Of a stretch of 64,000 nucleotides of DNA, positions 14,474 through 26,674 are shown piece by piece. The notes under the pieces were generated by a model. That model made no database searches. It worked only from the letters and a program-made list of their open reading frames with translations, and had not been told where the DNA came from. The stretch covers positions 4,424,501 to 4,488,500 of the forward strand of contig JAXDDX010000023.1 in NCBI GenBank assembly GCA_034670405.1, given 5' to 3'. This stretch comes from Hoplostethus atlanticus (taxonomy: Eukaryota > Chordata > Actinopteri > Trachichthyiformes > Trachichthyidae). The translations under genes were made by a program, and so were the position numbers. How positions within the stretch are numbered: the first letter of the stretch is position 1; each line of letters opens with the position of its first letter.

Positions 14474-14519
<46 letters not shown>
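14470..14519. repeat. Compound (GT)n(GA)n microsatellite
   Basis: About 18 GT units with one GC interruption pass directly into a short GA run. Translated frames through it are artefacts. Confidence 0.9.
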
Positions 14520-17155
14520 CGATAGAGAGAGTGTGGTGCGTATGTGTGTGCATGGGTTTGTATGTGTGTGTGTCTGTGCACATGTATCCATGAATGTGCA
14601 TGCACATGTATCTGAACAGTCTGTCAGATACAACAGTCTGTCCCATTTTGGCTGATATGGAGCTTTCAAATGTGGATTATTTTGAAGTGGAAGGCTTTGA
14701 TTTGTTCAAATCCATGCTTTGCCCTGAGCAAGCTAATGCCCTGATTCTCTGAGGTCAGCCTCTGTCTGTTTTAATACTACTGCTTCCTTTCTTCTCTCTG
14801 CTCTCTCTGCCCTACCATCTCTTGTCTTAAACAATTAGCGCTAACTCTGAGGGGATGTACCTTTTTGTCAGCAAGTTTGGAAAGAATCTACCTGTCATCT
14901 ACAAGAGCGTATTGCTCTAGCATATGGAAATGGCTGTAGAAGTATTATTATAGCAATGACAGTTGCTGCAGAGAACATATACGTTGAATGCACTGATGTG
15001 ACTCATACCACCAGCATCTCTGTTTTTCTACTGCAGGATTACATGTCCAAGTGTGCATGAACAACACAGGACAATCTCAATTGGCTTATACTGGTCCACT
15101 TGGGTACATTTATGTTAAAAAAAAAAGAAAAAGCCTGGGAAATCCTGTTTCTTTATCTAGTCTAGTTGGTCCGTTTCAGCACATCAATTTGTTTTAAGTT
15201 AAAATGATTAAACTACCAGTCTAAAAGGAGACATTTCTTGAGTAGAAAGTTATGCAAACTCAATGTAACAACAGAAGAAGCTCACAACTTCTCAGCATGA
15301 CATTTGGAGCAGAATTAGCAAATTGCTGTGACAGTATGATGTTTGAACCCTAGGGTAGAGCTAGCCGCTGAAGTTATGCAGTTAGTTGATAGTGATGGGG
15401 TCCTGACTGTGCCTGTTGGTATTATTATAAATGTTTGTGTTGCGCCAACAGTATCCCTCCAAGGGCTTGTGTCACTGTATTTATGATGGGGCAGATTTAA
15501 GAAGGATTGGCGGTTAATCCTTTAGGGGTTGCCCACACTATGGGATAATAACTCACTTGAGTCGCAGCAGTGATACTAGAGACTTGGAGCTGTATGGCAG
15601 AAATACAGTTGACCAGGTAGTGATGTTGATTATAGATGTTACAGATTAATGACTCAGTGGAATGAATGCGCTAAGCTATACACACATACACCTCACACAC
15701 TCACACTCTTGATCCAAGAATAGCAATCCTGGAAATAAAGATTTTTGTACATCTACTGGCCTTTCAAATGAGCTTGTGAGAGCTGACTGTTTGTCTCGGT
15801 GAGTGACCCTTGTGCGATCACAAAAGCATCTCGACCAAGTGCTTTCGCTCAGGGCAAGGCTTCTGAGTGTGACAGATAAAGCATGTCTGTGCTGCTTGGT
15901 ATTTTGCTTTTACTGTATGCTAGGGAGCTTTGTCCTTTGCTGCATGTGAATCTCACTCTTTTGCAGCTATTTCTCTTTTTCCTTGTATTGGGGAATGTTA
16001 AATGTCAAATATATTACATTGCTGAAGTTGCTAAATATAGTGTGGGTACCTTCTTTAAAATGCTTTTAAATGGACTCTACACACTTCAAAATCCATTTGC
16101 ACAGGCCCTATAAACCTGGCCTCTTTTGTCTACTCCTAAGTGTGCTAATGTAGCCTGCTAGCTGAAACCCTGGCTAGCCAAAGCAGTATTAAATGACTAG
16201 GGCCAATCAGAACCATAACCTAGTAGAGGGGTCACTGGGAGGTCATGTTGAGACTGCTCATTTATTAAAATACCCTGTTACAACAGCCTTGTGTGGGTGG
16301 CCATGCGGCAGGGCAGTGCTGTAAGCTTACGTGTCATCCTCACCCATTTCATCAAGTCCTGAATTCAGTTGGTAACAAATCATGCTAAGTGAAAAACATG
16401 GAGCCTATTTGCTGAAAATTGTTGGTTCTCATAACAGAAGCCTTTGTTGATTTCCAGTATGGGAGGTAAATGTAGCTGAGGTAACCTTTCTGGTGGCAAT
16501 GAAGCAGTGTTCCCTTCGGTGACATCTTTGGCTTTTGATCTGGAGTGAATAATGTGGATGTCAAATGAGGGTCATATTCAGTACATCCTGTTGTTTTCCC
16601 CCCTATAGCAATATAGTAGTCGCACTGACCCATATAGACTTTAAAATAAATATTACAAAATAAATATTTGTAAGATGCAACAAATGCTGTCATATGTTAA
16701 AATGACTTTAAGAGGATTTGATGATGCTGTAGGAATTGAAATTTGTATCATGTGCTGTACTGTGCATGACAGTGATTATGACCCTTTACAGCCATTTCAG
16801 TCAATTTTTACAGTACCACTAGCATTATGCACTATACTTTTCCCCAATCCCATCCCATGTGAATTTCCATGGCAGTAATATGAAGTAACAGGAAGTAGAG
16901 CTGGATTGCTTAGATGGGACTGTGCATACTAAGGAGTTTGCAGGTAAGAACGTGTGATATCCTGAGGTCAACTTCTTCTAACAGCAGGAGTCTATGGAGC
17001 TAATTCCATGAAATTATAATTTTGTGGGCCCCAGGCCCAGTTTGCTGCTCTTCATGCTAATTTATTTTGCCCAGCGTTTGTATAGTTTATGCCTTCATGC
17101 CAAACCGGAGAAAATATTGCCTTGCCTTGAGTCAAAACAATTCAAAACAAGGTTT
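14520..17155. other. Gene-free stretch
   Basis: No exon, RNA gene or recognisable repeat family was seen. A short poly-A stretch lies at about 15117-15135. Open frames are all under about 105 codons and have no family features. Confidence 0.55.
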
Positions 17156-17182
17156 TGTGTGTGTGTGTGTGTGTGTGTGTGT
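17156..17182. repeat. (GT)n microsatellite
   Basis: About 13 pure GT units. Confidence 0.9.
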
Positions 17183-17257
17183 AAGTGTATGATTGTGTTT
17201 GAGCGTGTAAAAATTCAAGTCTGGGTTTCAGTTTTCTATTTTCAATTTTCATTTTCA

Positions 17258-17294
17258 AAGGCACTGTATTGTATGACTAACAATACAGTGCCTT
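17258..17294. repeat. Perfect 15-bp hairpin
   Basis: The stem AAGGCACTGTATTGT (17258-17272) is followed by a 7-base loop (17273-17279) and its exact reverse complement (17280-17294). It is too short for a typical microRNA precursor and lies in no transcript I can define. It could be two abutting terminal repeats of a small DNA transposon, or chance. Confidence 0.6.
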
Positions 17295-18164
17295 ACTTAT
17301 TAAAAATGAGTAGGTTGTAGCCAACAATCTATGTGTTGTGCATAGGATTAGACCAGATAGCAACCACCATATGGGACACCGATACACTTACTGCTCTGAG
17401 TCTTTTTACCAGTTAAGCTGCTGGCTATAATGTGACATTAATATGACACTCTGTTGAAAGAGTTGCCACTTTTACTTGGCAATTACATTATAATTACTGC
17501 CATTTGTTTTCAACCTTGTTTTGTGCTGTTCAAACTGTAAACACATTCATGGTAAACAAATCCTTACAAAGTAATGATGGTGGTAGTGGGTCAATCAAAC
17601 TAATGACTTTGCTGTTGTGTGTTTTAATTACACTCATTAGAAATTGTGGTTGTGTGGTATGCATGTGTGCATGCAATTGTGTACAAGTGCAGTACTATTA
17701 TGATTTTCAGTGTTTCATTGTTAGAATACTAAACTCAGTCGGCAGGCATGCTGTGATTGCCACTTTGGTGTCTGTTTGAAGTGAAGAGAATGATTTCCTT
17801 GGGCAAGAGGAAACGACCAGTGCAGACTGCCACGTCCTAGTGTAATTCTTTCTGCTTGTCTTTGGCCCTCTGTCTCTCTCCATCTCTCTTTTTCTCTCCC
17901 TTTGCATTGCTGTTTCCTAATCTCTGCCGCTCTCTCCCTTTCCTTTCCCCTCTCTTTATCTCCTCCATTCTTCTCTTTTTCTTGCTGCCTTGTCCTCCCT
18001 CTCTCGGGTGCCCTCTGGTGCTCTTCATTAGTGGTGGAGCAAAGGTGGAGTGTTTGCTCCCATCAGTCCCTGCACCCCTCCTTCCATAGTCGGTGTGCGT
18101 CCTGCTCCTCTGGACCTGGCTACTGTGGGTAGAAATCAGTTGGGATTGGGATTGGAAGAGGAGG

Positions 18165-18252
18165 GTGACATGTAACAAAGGTGCTGGGCCAGATTCAGAC
18201 CCAGGACGTCGACATTTCATGATGTGCGCTTCAGCCATCTCAGCCTCCAGCA
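18165..18252 (-). repeat. Degenerate tRNA-derived SINE head
   Basis: On the minus strand the sequence has an A-box-like GGCTGAAGCGC region and a B-box-like GGTCTGAATCTG preceded by ACGTCCTG. This is followed by a pyrimidine-rich region, as in fish SINEs of the 'ACGTCCTGGGTTCGAATC' type. It shares the ACGTCCTGGGT(C/T)TGAAT core with the plus-strand copy near 55.45 kb, so the two are probably one family. The body downstream (toward lower coordinates) is C/T-rich and not distinctive. Confidence 0.5.
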
Positions 18253-18306
18253 CGCCCAGAACACACCATTTCATTTACAAAAGCACGTGTGTGCGCATGC
18301 ATACAT

Positions 18307-18433
18307 ACTAAAGTATACTTAAGTGTATACTTTAGTATATACTTAAGTGTATATACTTTAGTGTATACTTAAGTGTATACTTTAGTACTTTAGTACACTT
18401 AGTATACACTTTAGTAGTGTACACTTTAGTATG
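18307..18433. repeat. AT-rich minisatellite of palindromic units
   Basis: Roughly six irregular units are built from ACTTTAGT, GTATAC and CTTAAG words. Each unit is close to self-complementary, so the whole tract can fold into alternating hairpins. Unit length varies because whole words are gained or lost. Confidence 0.8.
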
Positions 18434-18923
18434 TGGTAAAGAACACTGAAAATACACGAACGAAACACGAAAATACACAAACACTGAGGCTGACTGTACA
18501 AAGAGCACTGAATCAGAGCAGCATGTGGAAAAGCCAAACCCTTGTTGCGTTACTCACACAAATAACGGTGAAAGCATTTCTGCCCAAACATTACCCATCT
18601 ACATTTACATGTCGTAGCAACCCTAGGAGAGAGTAAGATGGCCCTAATTTTGACGGGCAGCTGTGACTGTCTCTGCCTCCGGCTGTGTGAGTGACGCAGT
18701 GCAGACCTGATTGCATCTCCCATATACAAGAACTGAGACCCAGAGCATTTGCTAGTGAGGAAACTGTGCTCTCCCTCTCTGCTAACCCAAATGGCTTCCT
18801 GTTATTGAATCTCTCAAGCGTCCTTCCTGTTTACGTCTTGACTTCCTTCTAGAGGGAAGAGAAGTAGAGGACAATGCTGTCACATGGGAGTCAGAATTGG
18901 GGGTACAACACCAGTGCATGTTT

Positions 18924-19440
18924 GTCAATGTCAATTATATTTATTGGGTTATTTTTTTTCACATACAAAAACACAGTACATTGCATACAGATATGAGAAA
19001 CTACAAAAGTTACATATTTCACATACACACACAAACATCGTTTTACATATAAACTGCTGCTTACCAAGTGACTAGTGATAGTCAGTGACTTACAAAAAGT
19101 ATATTACAGCCGTGTACATATTAAATACTGAAGGGTTGAGTTACATCCTAGCCTTTGTATAGTCAATAAAAGGTTGCCAGGTTTTCTGGAATCTCAGTGG
19201 AGCCTCGTAACGTGATTTTTAGTTTCTCCAATCTAAGGTGCTGCATAACATCTTTCATCCACATAATATAAGTGGGAGGTTGTGGCTGCTTCCAATTCAA
19301 AAGAATCAATCTGAGAGCCAACAGGGTTACAAATCTCGCAATTGTGGAAAGAGCTCCACCAATAGGGCTGTTCTGTTTGCATTGTGTTCACACTGCTGGA
19401 TTCTGAAGTCTTAATATCCAGTGGCGGATCAAATGACTTA
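18924..19440 (-). mobile_element. L1-like LINE, 3' part of ORF2
   Basis: On the minus strand a frame of about 65 codons (about 19360 to 19165) reads through features of the C-terminal end of fish L1-clade ORF2 proteins. These are an RLILLNWK block, then WMKDVMQHLRLEKLKITLRG, which matches the usual 'W...V...L..EK....RGS' signature. A 1-base change after this block shifts the frame just before the expected 'KFQKTWQPFIDY' end, so the copy is dead. Toward lower coordinates is a 3' untranslated region ending AATAAATATAATTGACATTG. The catalytic endonuclease and reverse transcriptase regions are missing (5' truncation). The clade is inferred from this C-terminal motif only. Confidence 0.6.
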
Positions 19441-20875
19441 CGTGGGATCAGTGCAGATGAAGACAAAAACACAATGAAAAGGGAGAGTGAGACGGAGAGA
19501 AAGAAAGAGAGAGAGAGCATTGAGTATTGAGAAAACTAACCAACTGTAATAATAGCAATCAGTCAGCCACTTTGTGTTCAATCATGCTGTCACTGCACTT
19601 CACATAGTTGGGGTTAATTCTATTCCAGTTCAGTTAAATGAATTGATATCCATTCATCATATCATCCCATTGTTTATTGCTCTTCCAGTGATGAACAGTT
19701 TAATCAAATGAGAATTGAACACAGAGCTTGGGTGACCTGTTTGTCAATGTAATGGTCTGTAAAATCCATGGTATTATTGACTGTACCAAGATCAGAGCGT
19801 AGCAAGAGTTATCTAAAAAAATAGCACACAAGCTGTGGAAGCCATCTTCAATTTTAGCTTCTCTTCACTTTTTCTCTCACAATTTTTGATAGTGTCTGCA
19901 GCAGCAATCTCTCCCAGTGCCTAAGCAGGTCGAAATCCACCTTTTCCCCACTAAAAAATCTCAAAAAAAAATCTCACTGGGTTAACCACATGGAAATTAA
20001 TTGGATCGTATTAACTTGTTTTCCAGTACATTCTATTTTGATCTCATCTCATACTTCATGAATCTGAGATGTAGAATTAATTGACAGACTTTACCCAGCA
20101 TATTCAGTTGAGTGGACTATGCATTGCGGGTTATGCCCAAAAATAACTGCTGCATTCACTTATTAAAGGTGTTAGATTGCTGTAACATTATTTACCCTAT
20201 ACCAGCAAGCTTTGAGCACCTCAGTGTACAGTACAGTGTATTCAGGAAAGCTGAAATTGAATTGCAAGGAGAAACAAATTTCTTCTTTGACCTAGGGGAT
20301 ACTTTCCATAGATTAAGAAGAGCAGTATTTTACCGTGCAAATTGGACTTACAGATCCTTTTAAACAAAAAGGGGTCTAGAGAAATAAAGACGCAGCACAT
20401 TGCTTCACGTCTGATTAAATTTGATTGCTTCCCTTTTTTTAAAAGCAGGGCATTTAAACAGGGCAGCTATTTATGTTTGCCATAAGTTAGTGGATGAGAA
20501 AGAGACTGAGAGAAAGAGGGAGAGAGAAATAGAGAGGGAGGCAATATTATAGTAATCTAAACCAAAGTGATGGGGCCATGAGTCAGGAGTGAGAGAAAGG
20601 AAGCTCTGCAGTGATGCTGCCTTCACACCAATGTTCTCTGCTCCCTACTCTCTTTCTCTATCCACTCTACTCCCCACCACAATGCATACATTATACTTGT
20701 GTCGTTTTTTTATTTTATTTTATCTTTCACCTCTTCACTCAGTTCTTGTCTTTAAATGAATGACTCCTCTCTCTGAAAATCCTCTCTCCTTCTGACCTCT
20801 GCCTCTCAACTCATTCATTCATTCCCCCCTTTCTGTTCTCCCCTTCTCACATGTTGCTCTTCTTCAATACATTCA

Positions 20876-20909
<34 letters not shown>

Positions 20910-22200
20910 AGTCCCTTTCTCCATAAGCACAGCCTAGCTAGTTGCTGTCTCCATAGCAATTGTTGTGGGCCTCACTGGCAAGGTTACCTCCATTAGAGAA
21001 AGTCACCCAGAGAGGTGTGGGGGCGTATTCGGGGAAATATAGATAGTGATAATGTAAAAATGCTAAGAGAACTGAAAACATATAGCAAGATCAGAGAGTA
21101 GAATATGAGAAGAGAGATAAAGTGGTTGAGATGGAGAAGGCAGCAGAAGAGCAGGAGGGGGAGCGAAAGATGGGGGGAGGAGTGCGCAAACAAACAGTGC
21201 CGTTCTGCAAAGCTCAGGCTTGTGTTGAGGATAATCTTGTACTCACAACATGTGCAATACACACTGTGTGTGTAGCTAACCAGCAAGTCCATTAACAATA
21301 TGGATGCATTGCTTTGTACCAAGGTCTAAACAGGCACCATATGACCTGGAAGCAAGTCACTGGCTGCATGTGCAGAAGCCAGCTGGCCTGTGTTATGTGG
21401 TTGTTAAAACACAGACTCTTGTGCACATCTACACGCACACATACACACAAACGCATTCCTTAATTTCACCTTGTTTGCTTTACCTCACCTCTCCTCTGTC
21501 TGCCACAGCCCACCCATCCTCCTTGCTGAAGTTCACCCACTCTATGTGTCTCCCTGACTGTGAGTCCTGTCCTTACCCCCTACAGAGTGTGCTGGAGGTG
21601 CCCTTCGCCTGGGGACATCAATATTTCAGGCACTCTCACCACTCCCCCGGGGGGACACATGCCTGAAGCCCAACAGGAGGTGCTGATGGAGCGACAGAGC
21701 AGGAGAGAGAGGGGTAGACAGGGAGAGTGGATATGATATGGGAAGAACAAATGATAGTGTGAGAGATGGAGAGGTAGAAAGATTGAAAAGAGTGAATGGA
21801 TATGAGGGGAAAATGATAGTGTGTGCTATAAAGGGAGGAAGAGAGGGGAAGGGGGGGCACTTACCAGGGTGGGTGAGTGAAAAATGAGTATCTGGTTAAT
21901 AGAATAGGAGAAAAGAGTGTGTATGTGTTTCTGTAAGCATGCTTCATTTTGGATGCATGGTTGCTGGATTATTGTAATTGTAGCCATATCCATGTTGCAT
22001 GATGAACTGGAGTGTGAATCTTGGGAGAGGTTAATTGTCTGGGTTGATGGTAACGATCCGTGTTTTTATGACTCTGAAAATCCGTTTGTTTGAGGAGAAC
22101 ATTAAGCAGTTAATCATCTATTGAAAATGAGTGAAAACATAACACATGGGGACAGATGAGAACACAGAGGGGGAAAAAACTCATCAGTGATCAGTGGGTG
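19441..22200. other. Gene-free stretch with strand-biased tracts
   Basis: No gene was found. The stretch contains a C/T-rich tract at about 20640-20930, including (CT)n at 20877-20910. A purine-rich tract lies at about 21060-21180 and another at about 21690-21860. Long open frames here (for example about 20993-21322 minus) are Leu/Ser-rich readings of these tracts. Confidence 0.55.
20877..20910. repeat. (CT)n microsatellite
   Basis: CT repeat with one TT interruption inside a longer C/T-rich tract. Confidence 0.9.
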
Positions 22201-22202
22201 AG

Positions 22203-22275
22203 GGATGGATGGATGGATGGATGGATGGATGGATGGATGGATGGAGAGACGGATGGACGGATGGACGGATGGATG
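22203..22275. repeat. (GGAT)n tetranucleotide array
   Basis: About eleven perfect GGAT units are followed by GAGAC/GGAC variants of the same unit. The minus-strand frame reads as a spurious His-Pro-Ser-Ile repeat. Confidence 0.95.
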
Positions 22276-23737
22276 GAGAGGACGTGGTGTGCCAGACAGA
22301 CATGGCTGGATATCCTGTCTGACTGATGATAGAAAGCCATGGCAATCCCTCCACTGAATGGCTCACTCCTTGCCTCCCTTTCTCTCCTTCCATCTCTTCC
22401 TCCTCCTGTCCCCTGTCTCAGTGCTGAAAGCACTACTGTTGCTACGACTACCGCTGCTGCCACAATGAAGTCATTAGGGGTCATTACCATAGTGAGGATC
22501 CCAGTGGCAATCAGAAGAGAGATGATGCACGCCGTAGTGGTGTTGATTTGTTGAGGTTGTTTATGGGCTTTACCATAAAGCAGTAAAAGTTGTGGGTTAT
22601 CCTTCACTAGTCATTTAGGCTGCTTACATGAATTTACACTTGACCTTTTGCTGACCTGTGAGCCCCTACAATATATGGATATAATGAACAAACATCATGA
22701 TGTGTGCATGCAATGTGAAATGGAATACTTGCATGTCTGTAGTTGACCCTTCACTGAACTCTTCAACTGCAGTCCATTTTATGTGGGTATAATATGCATC
22801 AGGCATTGCACGCATATGCAATGTGCAATTTAAAATGTACATTATATGTTTCCAGATGACCATTTTTGAAGTGCCAGGCTGCAGCAGGTGGTCAAAACAT
22901 GTAGCATTATTTGTACATTATGCCATGTGAATAATTCTAAAAAAAATACAAATTCAAAGCACAATGTTTTACATAGTTGTTGTACTCTTGTATGCATTGC
23001 TGTTGTACTTGCATGTAATATATTTCCAATGGCTTTATTTCCTCTCTATTTTATTATATTATTAGAAATCATGTTGTAGGTCCAATATTTAAGATGAGTA
23101 TACATATATTTTTGCATATTCATGTATGCGTATTTGTACAGTCAACAATGAACTATTGAAGAAGTAAACCAGAGCAAGATAACTTATGGGGGACAAGAAG
23201 TAGAGCAATAAGTGGAACAAGAAAGTAGCACTCATAGAGCAAAGCTAAGCTAAACTAAGCCTGGTGCAGTATTCCCCCTGGAGGCAGCTTCAGTTACACT
23301 GTAACAATGACCGGTAAGTCATGTGATCAGGCTAGGAATGAGTAATCATTTGTCCTTATAACAGGAAGAGGAGGAAAGTTGAATGACCTCTGACCTGTAG
23401 GTCATGACCTCTTTAAGGCAAAGGTGAAAATACTACTCAGAGAGGGATCCCCCAGGACAGTCAGGCGTGCAATAGGTGCTGAGTTGGGGCAAGCAGAGGA
23501 TACAGAATAAACACAATAAGGACACTTAGTGGGACATCCAGATCTGGTGTGGGGCGTCAACAGCAGCTCAATCAGCGTTGTCTTATGAGTGCGGGACCAC
23601 AGGATGCCAACACTGCCCAGCCACAGCCACAGCCTGGAAACAACCTGCAGACACACCCATACACTCCCATACATGACTGACTCATTCATGTACTCTCACT
23701 CACACAAACAGAGAGAAAAGGAGATGACCAGCATCAC
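22276..23737. other. Gene-free stretch
   Basis: No exon, RNA gene or recognisable repeat family was identified between the GGAT array and the nested LINE block. Confidence 0.5.
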
Positions 23738-24876
23738 CCAGCATAGTGAGGACAGAATAGGAATTTTGTGGTTGAATTTTCTAGTTTTATTTAGGATTCT
23801 GGCAGCAACATTCTGTACAAGTTGCAGATGTTTAATGCGCGTAGTAGGTAAACCGGAAAAGAGGATGTTGCAATAATCAATTGTCGATGATACCAAAGGC
23901 ATTTCTGCATCTGCTCTTGTTAATATGCGGCGCATTTTGGCAATATTGTGAAGGTGATAAAACGCTGTTTTTGTAATTCCCTTAATGTTTGACTCAAATG
24001 AGAGGGTAGGGTCGAATTTAACCCTGGGATTTTTGATGTATGGGCTCTTGGATATTATAAAATTATCAAAATTTAGAGTACTATTCTCAAGATACCGATA
24101 TCTAGCTGGTCCAATAACCAGCATTCTCAATGGCAACAAACATTGGTCTTGTTGGTTTAGCGACATCCAGTGTTTGATTTCCAATAGCCAGGCCTCTAAT
24201 TTTTAGAATGGGGAGTGATCGTTCGGTTTAATGGGTACGTAAAGTTGAGTATCGTCAGTGTAGCAATGAAAATGAATGCTGAATTTACGGATAATGTCAC
24301 TGAGTGGTAGCATGTAACTAGAGAAAAGCAGCAGGCCCAAAACAGAGCCTTGTGACACACCAAAGTCCACATTGCAACACTCTGAGGTCATATCGTTGCA
24401 GGGGACGCAGTGCGATCTATCAAGTAGTTTGGACCTAATCTATGAAAGCACTGATCCCCGGATACCAATATAGTTTTCAAGACGATTTAACAGTATAATA
24501 TGATCAATCGTATCGAAGGCTGAACTCAAATCAAGAAGGAATAATGCTGAGGTTGAGTTAGCATCAATACCCATTTGAGTATTTTGGAGAGGAACGGAAG
24601 ATTTGAGATTGGTCTGTAATTCTGAAGGACTTCAGGGTTGTTGTTTTTTTAGTAACGCCTTAATTATGGCTGTTTTAAAGGCGCTCAAGTATCACGGTCG
24701 AGCATGCAGGTTGTAGGTTTAGACGCCACAACTAACTTGGGGAGTGTCACACAAGTAGCCTGAGAAACACCAAGTGAGCTTTTTTCATGGGTGAGGCAGC
24801 ACCATAGGTGGAGAGTATACTGGTGATCTCATCTCTGATTAGAGTGAAAAAGTCCATGATGCTATCATGAGAGCTA
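23738..24876 (-). mobile_element. Outer LINE of nest, 3' half (reverse transcriptase)
   Basis: The minus strand carries scattered reverse-transcriptase blocks of a fish LINE in broken frames. A 'SAFDTIDH'-like motif A lies near 24.5 kb. QGSVLGLLLFS (motif B) and YTDDTQLY (motif C; usually YADDTQLY) lie at about 24350-24240. A C-terminal block with HLHNIAKMR, STIDYCNILFSGLP and LQLVQNVAARIL lies at about 24000-23800. Many stops and frameshifts separate these. The homology stops abruptly at about 23738 within 'LSSLCW', before the usual C-terminal end and 3' tail, so the 3' end has been lost. The 5' half lies beyond the younger insertions at 29.59-30.22 kb. Confidence 0.75.
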
Positions 24877-26674
24877 TCTGGACCACTGTTACACTTCAGT
24901 CAACAGCGCCTACCACGCAGTCTCCCGTGCTCCACTGGGACAATCTGACCACTCACTGATCCATCTGATCCCCTCATACAGGCAGAGGCTCAAACTCTCC
25001 AAACCTGTAGTGAGGAGATCAAAGAAGTGGAGCAGTGAAGCTGTAGAGGAGTTGCGTGATTGCCTAGACTGTACTGACTGGGATGTTTTCAGGACTACCT
25101 CCAACAGCCTGGATGATTACACAGATGCTGTGACATCTTACATCAGCTTCTGTGAGGACTGCTGCATACCAACACACACCAGGGTGAGTTATAACGAGAA
25201 ACCCTGGTTCTCTGCTAGACTCAAACAGCTACGTTTGGAAAAGGAGAAGGCCTACAAGAGTAGTGATAGGGACCGGTTTAAGCTGACCAAGTACTCGTGT
25301 GGCAAGGCGATAAAAGAGGCCAAACGCCAGTACTCAGAGAAGCTGAAACATCGCTCCTCAGCCAACGACTCCTCGTCAGTCTGGAAGGGCCTACGGGAGA
25401 TCACCAACTACAAACCCAAACCCCCCCATCCAATGAATGACCTTCGCCTGGCAAACGACCTGCATGAGTTCTACTGCAGATTTGAAAGACAATGGAAAAC
25501 TCCTGACTCCATTCCTCTGCATCAGCCCCCCCACACCAGACCCATCATCACCCCACTTCACACTTCTGGACCTAACAGCTTCTTAAGAGACAGAACCCCC
25601 GCAAGGCAGCTGGGCCGTTTCTCCCTCCACACTGAAACACTGTGCGGATCAGCTGTCTCTAGTCCTCACAAACATCTTCAACCATTCACTGGCAGTATGC
25701 AGAGTTCCTGCGTGCTTCAAGGAATCCACCATCATCCCTGTCCCCAAAAAGCCAAGGATCACAGGCCTCAATGACTACAGACCTGTTGCCCTGACCTCTG
25801 TGGTCATGAAGACCTTTGAGCGCCTTGTGCTTTCACACCTCAAATCCATCACAGACCCCCTCCTGGACCCGCTGTAGTTCGCCAACAGATCTGTAGTTGA
25901 TGCAGTCAACATGGCCCTCCACTTTATCCTCCAGCACCTGGACTCCCCTGGCAACTACGCCAGGATCCTATTCGTGGACTTCAGCTCTGTGTTCAACACC
26001 ATAATACCAGCCCTCCTCCAGGACAAACTCTCTCAGCTGCATGTGCCTGACTCCATCTGCGGATCACTGTTTCCTGACAGACAGGAGGCAGCACGTAAAG
26101 CTGGGAAAGCAAGTCTCAGACTCCCGGAACACCAGCACTGGCGCTCCACAGGGCTGTGTGCTTTCTCCCTTGGTCTTCTCCCATTACACCAACAGCTGCA
26201 CCTCCAGTCATCAGTCGGTCAAGCTCCTGAAGTTTGCAGACGATACGACCCTCATTGGATTAATTTCTGATGGGAATGAGTCTGCATACCGCAGGGAGGC
26301 TGATCGGCTGACTTCCTGGTGCAGCCATAACAATCTAGAGCTGAACACTCTGTAGAGATGGTAGTGGACTTCAGGAGGAGCCTGGCCCCCACCCCTCCCC
26401 TCACCCTGTGTGGCTCCCCTGTCAGCATTCTGGAGTCATTCAGATTCCTGGGCACCACCATATCCCTCAAGTGGGAGCAGAACATCAGCTCCATCACCAA
26501 GAAGGCCCAGCAAAGGATGTACTTCCTGTGGCAGCTGAAGAAGTTCAACCTGCCGCAGATAATGATGGTCCAGTTCTACGCGACCATCATTGAGTACATC
26601 CTCACCGCATCTATCACTGTCTGGTTTGCTGGTGCCACTGCCAGGGACAAAGCCAGACTGCAGCGCATCATCCA
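24876..26674 (+). mobile_element. Middle LINE of nest (L2-like), 5' segment
   Basis: Plus-strand L2-like LINE, 5'-truncated inside the endonuclease. The readable part begins LDHCYT and then [12 protein letters not shown], the end of the endonuclease fold. A linker frame of 254 codons (25010-25774) follows, then reverse-transcriptase blocks in shifting frames: [14 protein letters not shown] and [10 protein letters not shown], motif A FVDFSSVFNTI, motif B GAPQGCVLSPL and motif C FADDTTLIGLI. In-frame stops (for example near 25875 and 26353) and several frameshifts make it inactive. It stops abruptly at 'ARLQRIIQS', where the inner LINE tail begins. The remainder resumes at about 29134. Confidence 0.85.

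Noticed and set aside
14975-15000. TATACGTTGAATGCACTG resembling the sequence before the SINE tail at 6.8 kb
   Set aside because: The match is about 16 bases and the diagnostic GTCGCTTTGGATAA tail is absent.
17837-18274. 145-codon minus-strand frame (Lys/Arg/Glu-rich)
   Set aside because: It is a translation of a purine-rich tract running into a SINE head; no domain.
18307-18433. Minisatellite as a CRISPR-like array
   Set aside because: Units are irregular and contiguous, with no unique spacers; the genome is eukaryotic.
23696-24184. 162-codon minus-strand frame as a host gene
   Set aside because: Its residues match the post-RT C-terminal region of a LINE and align in order with flanking RT fragments.
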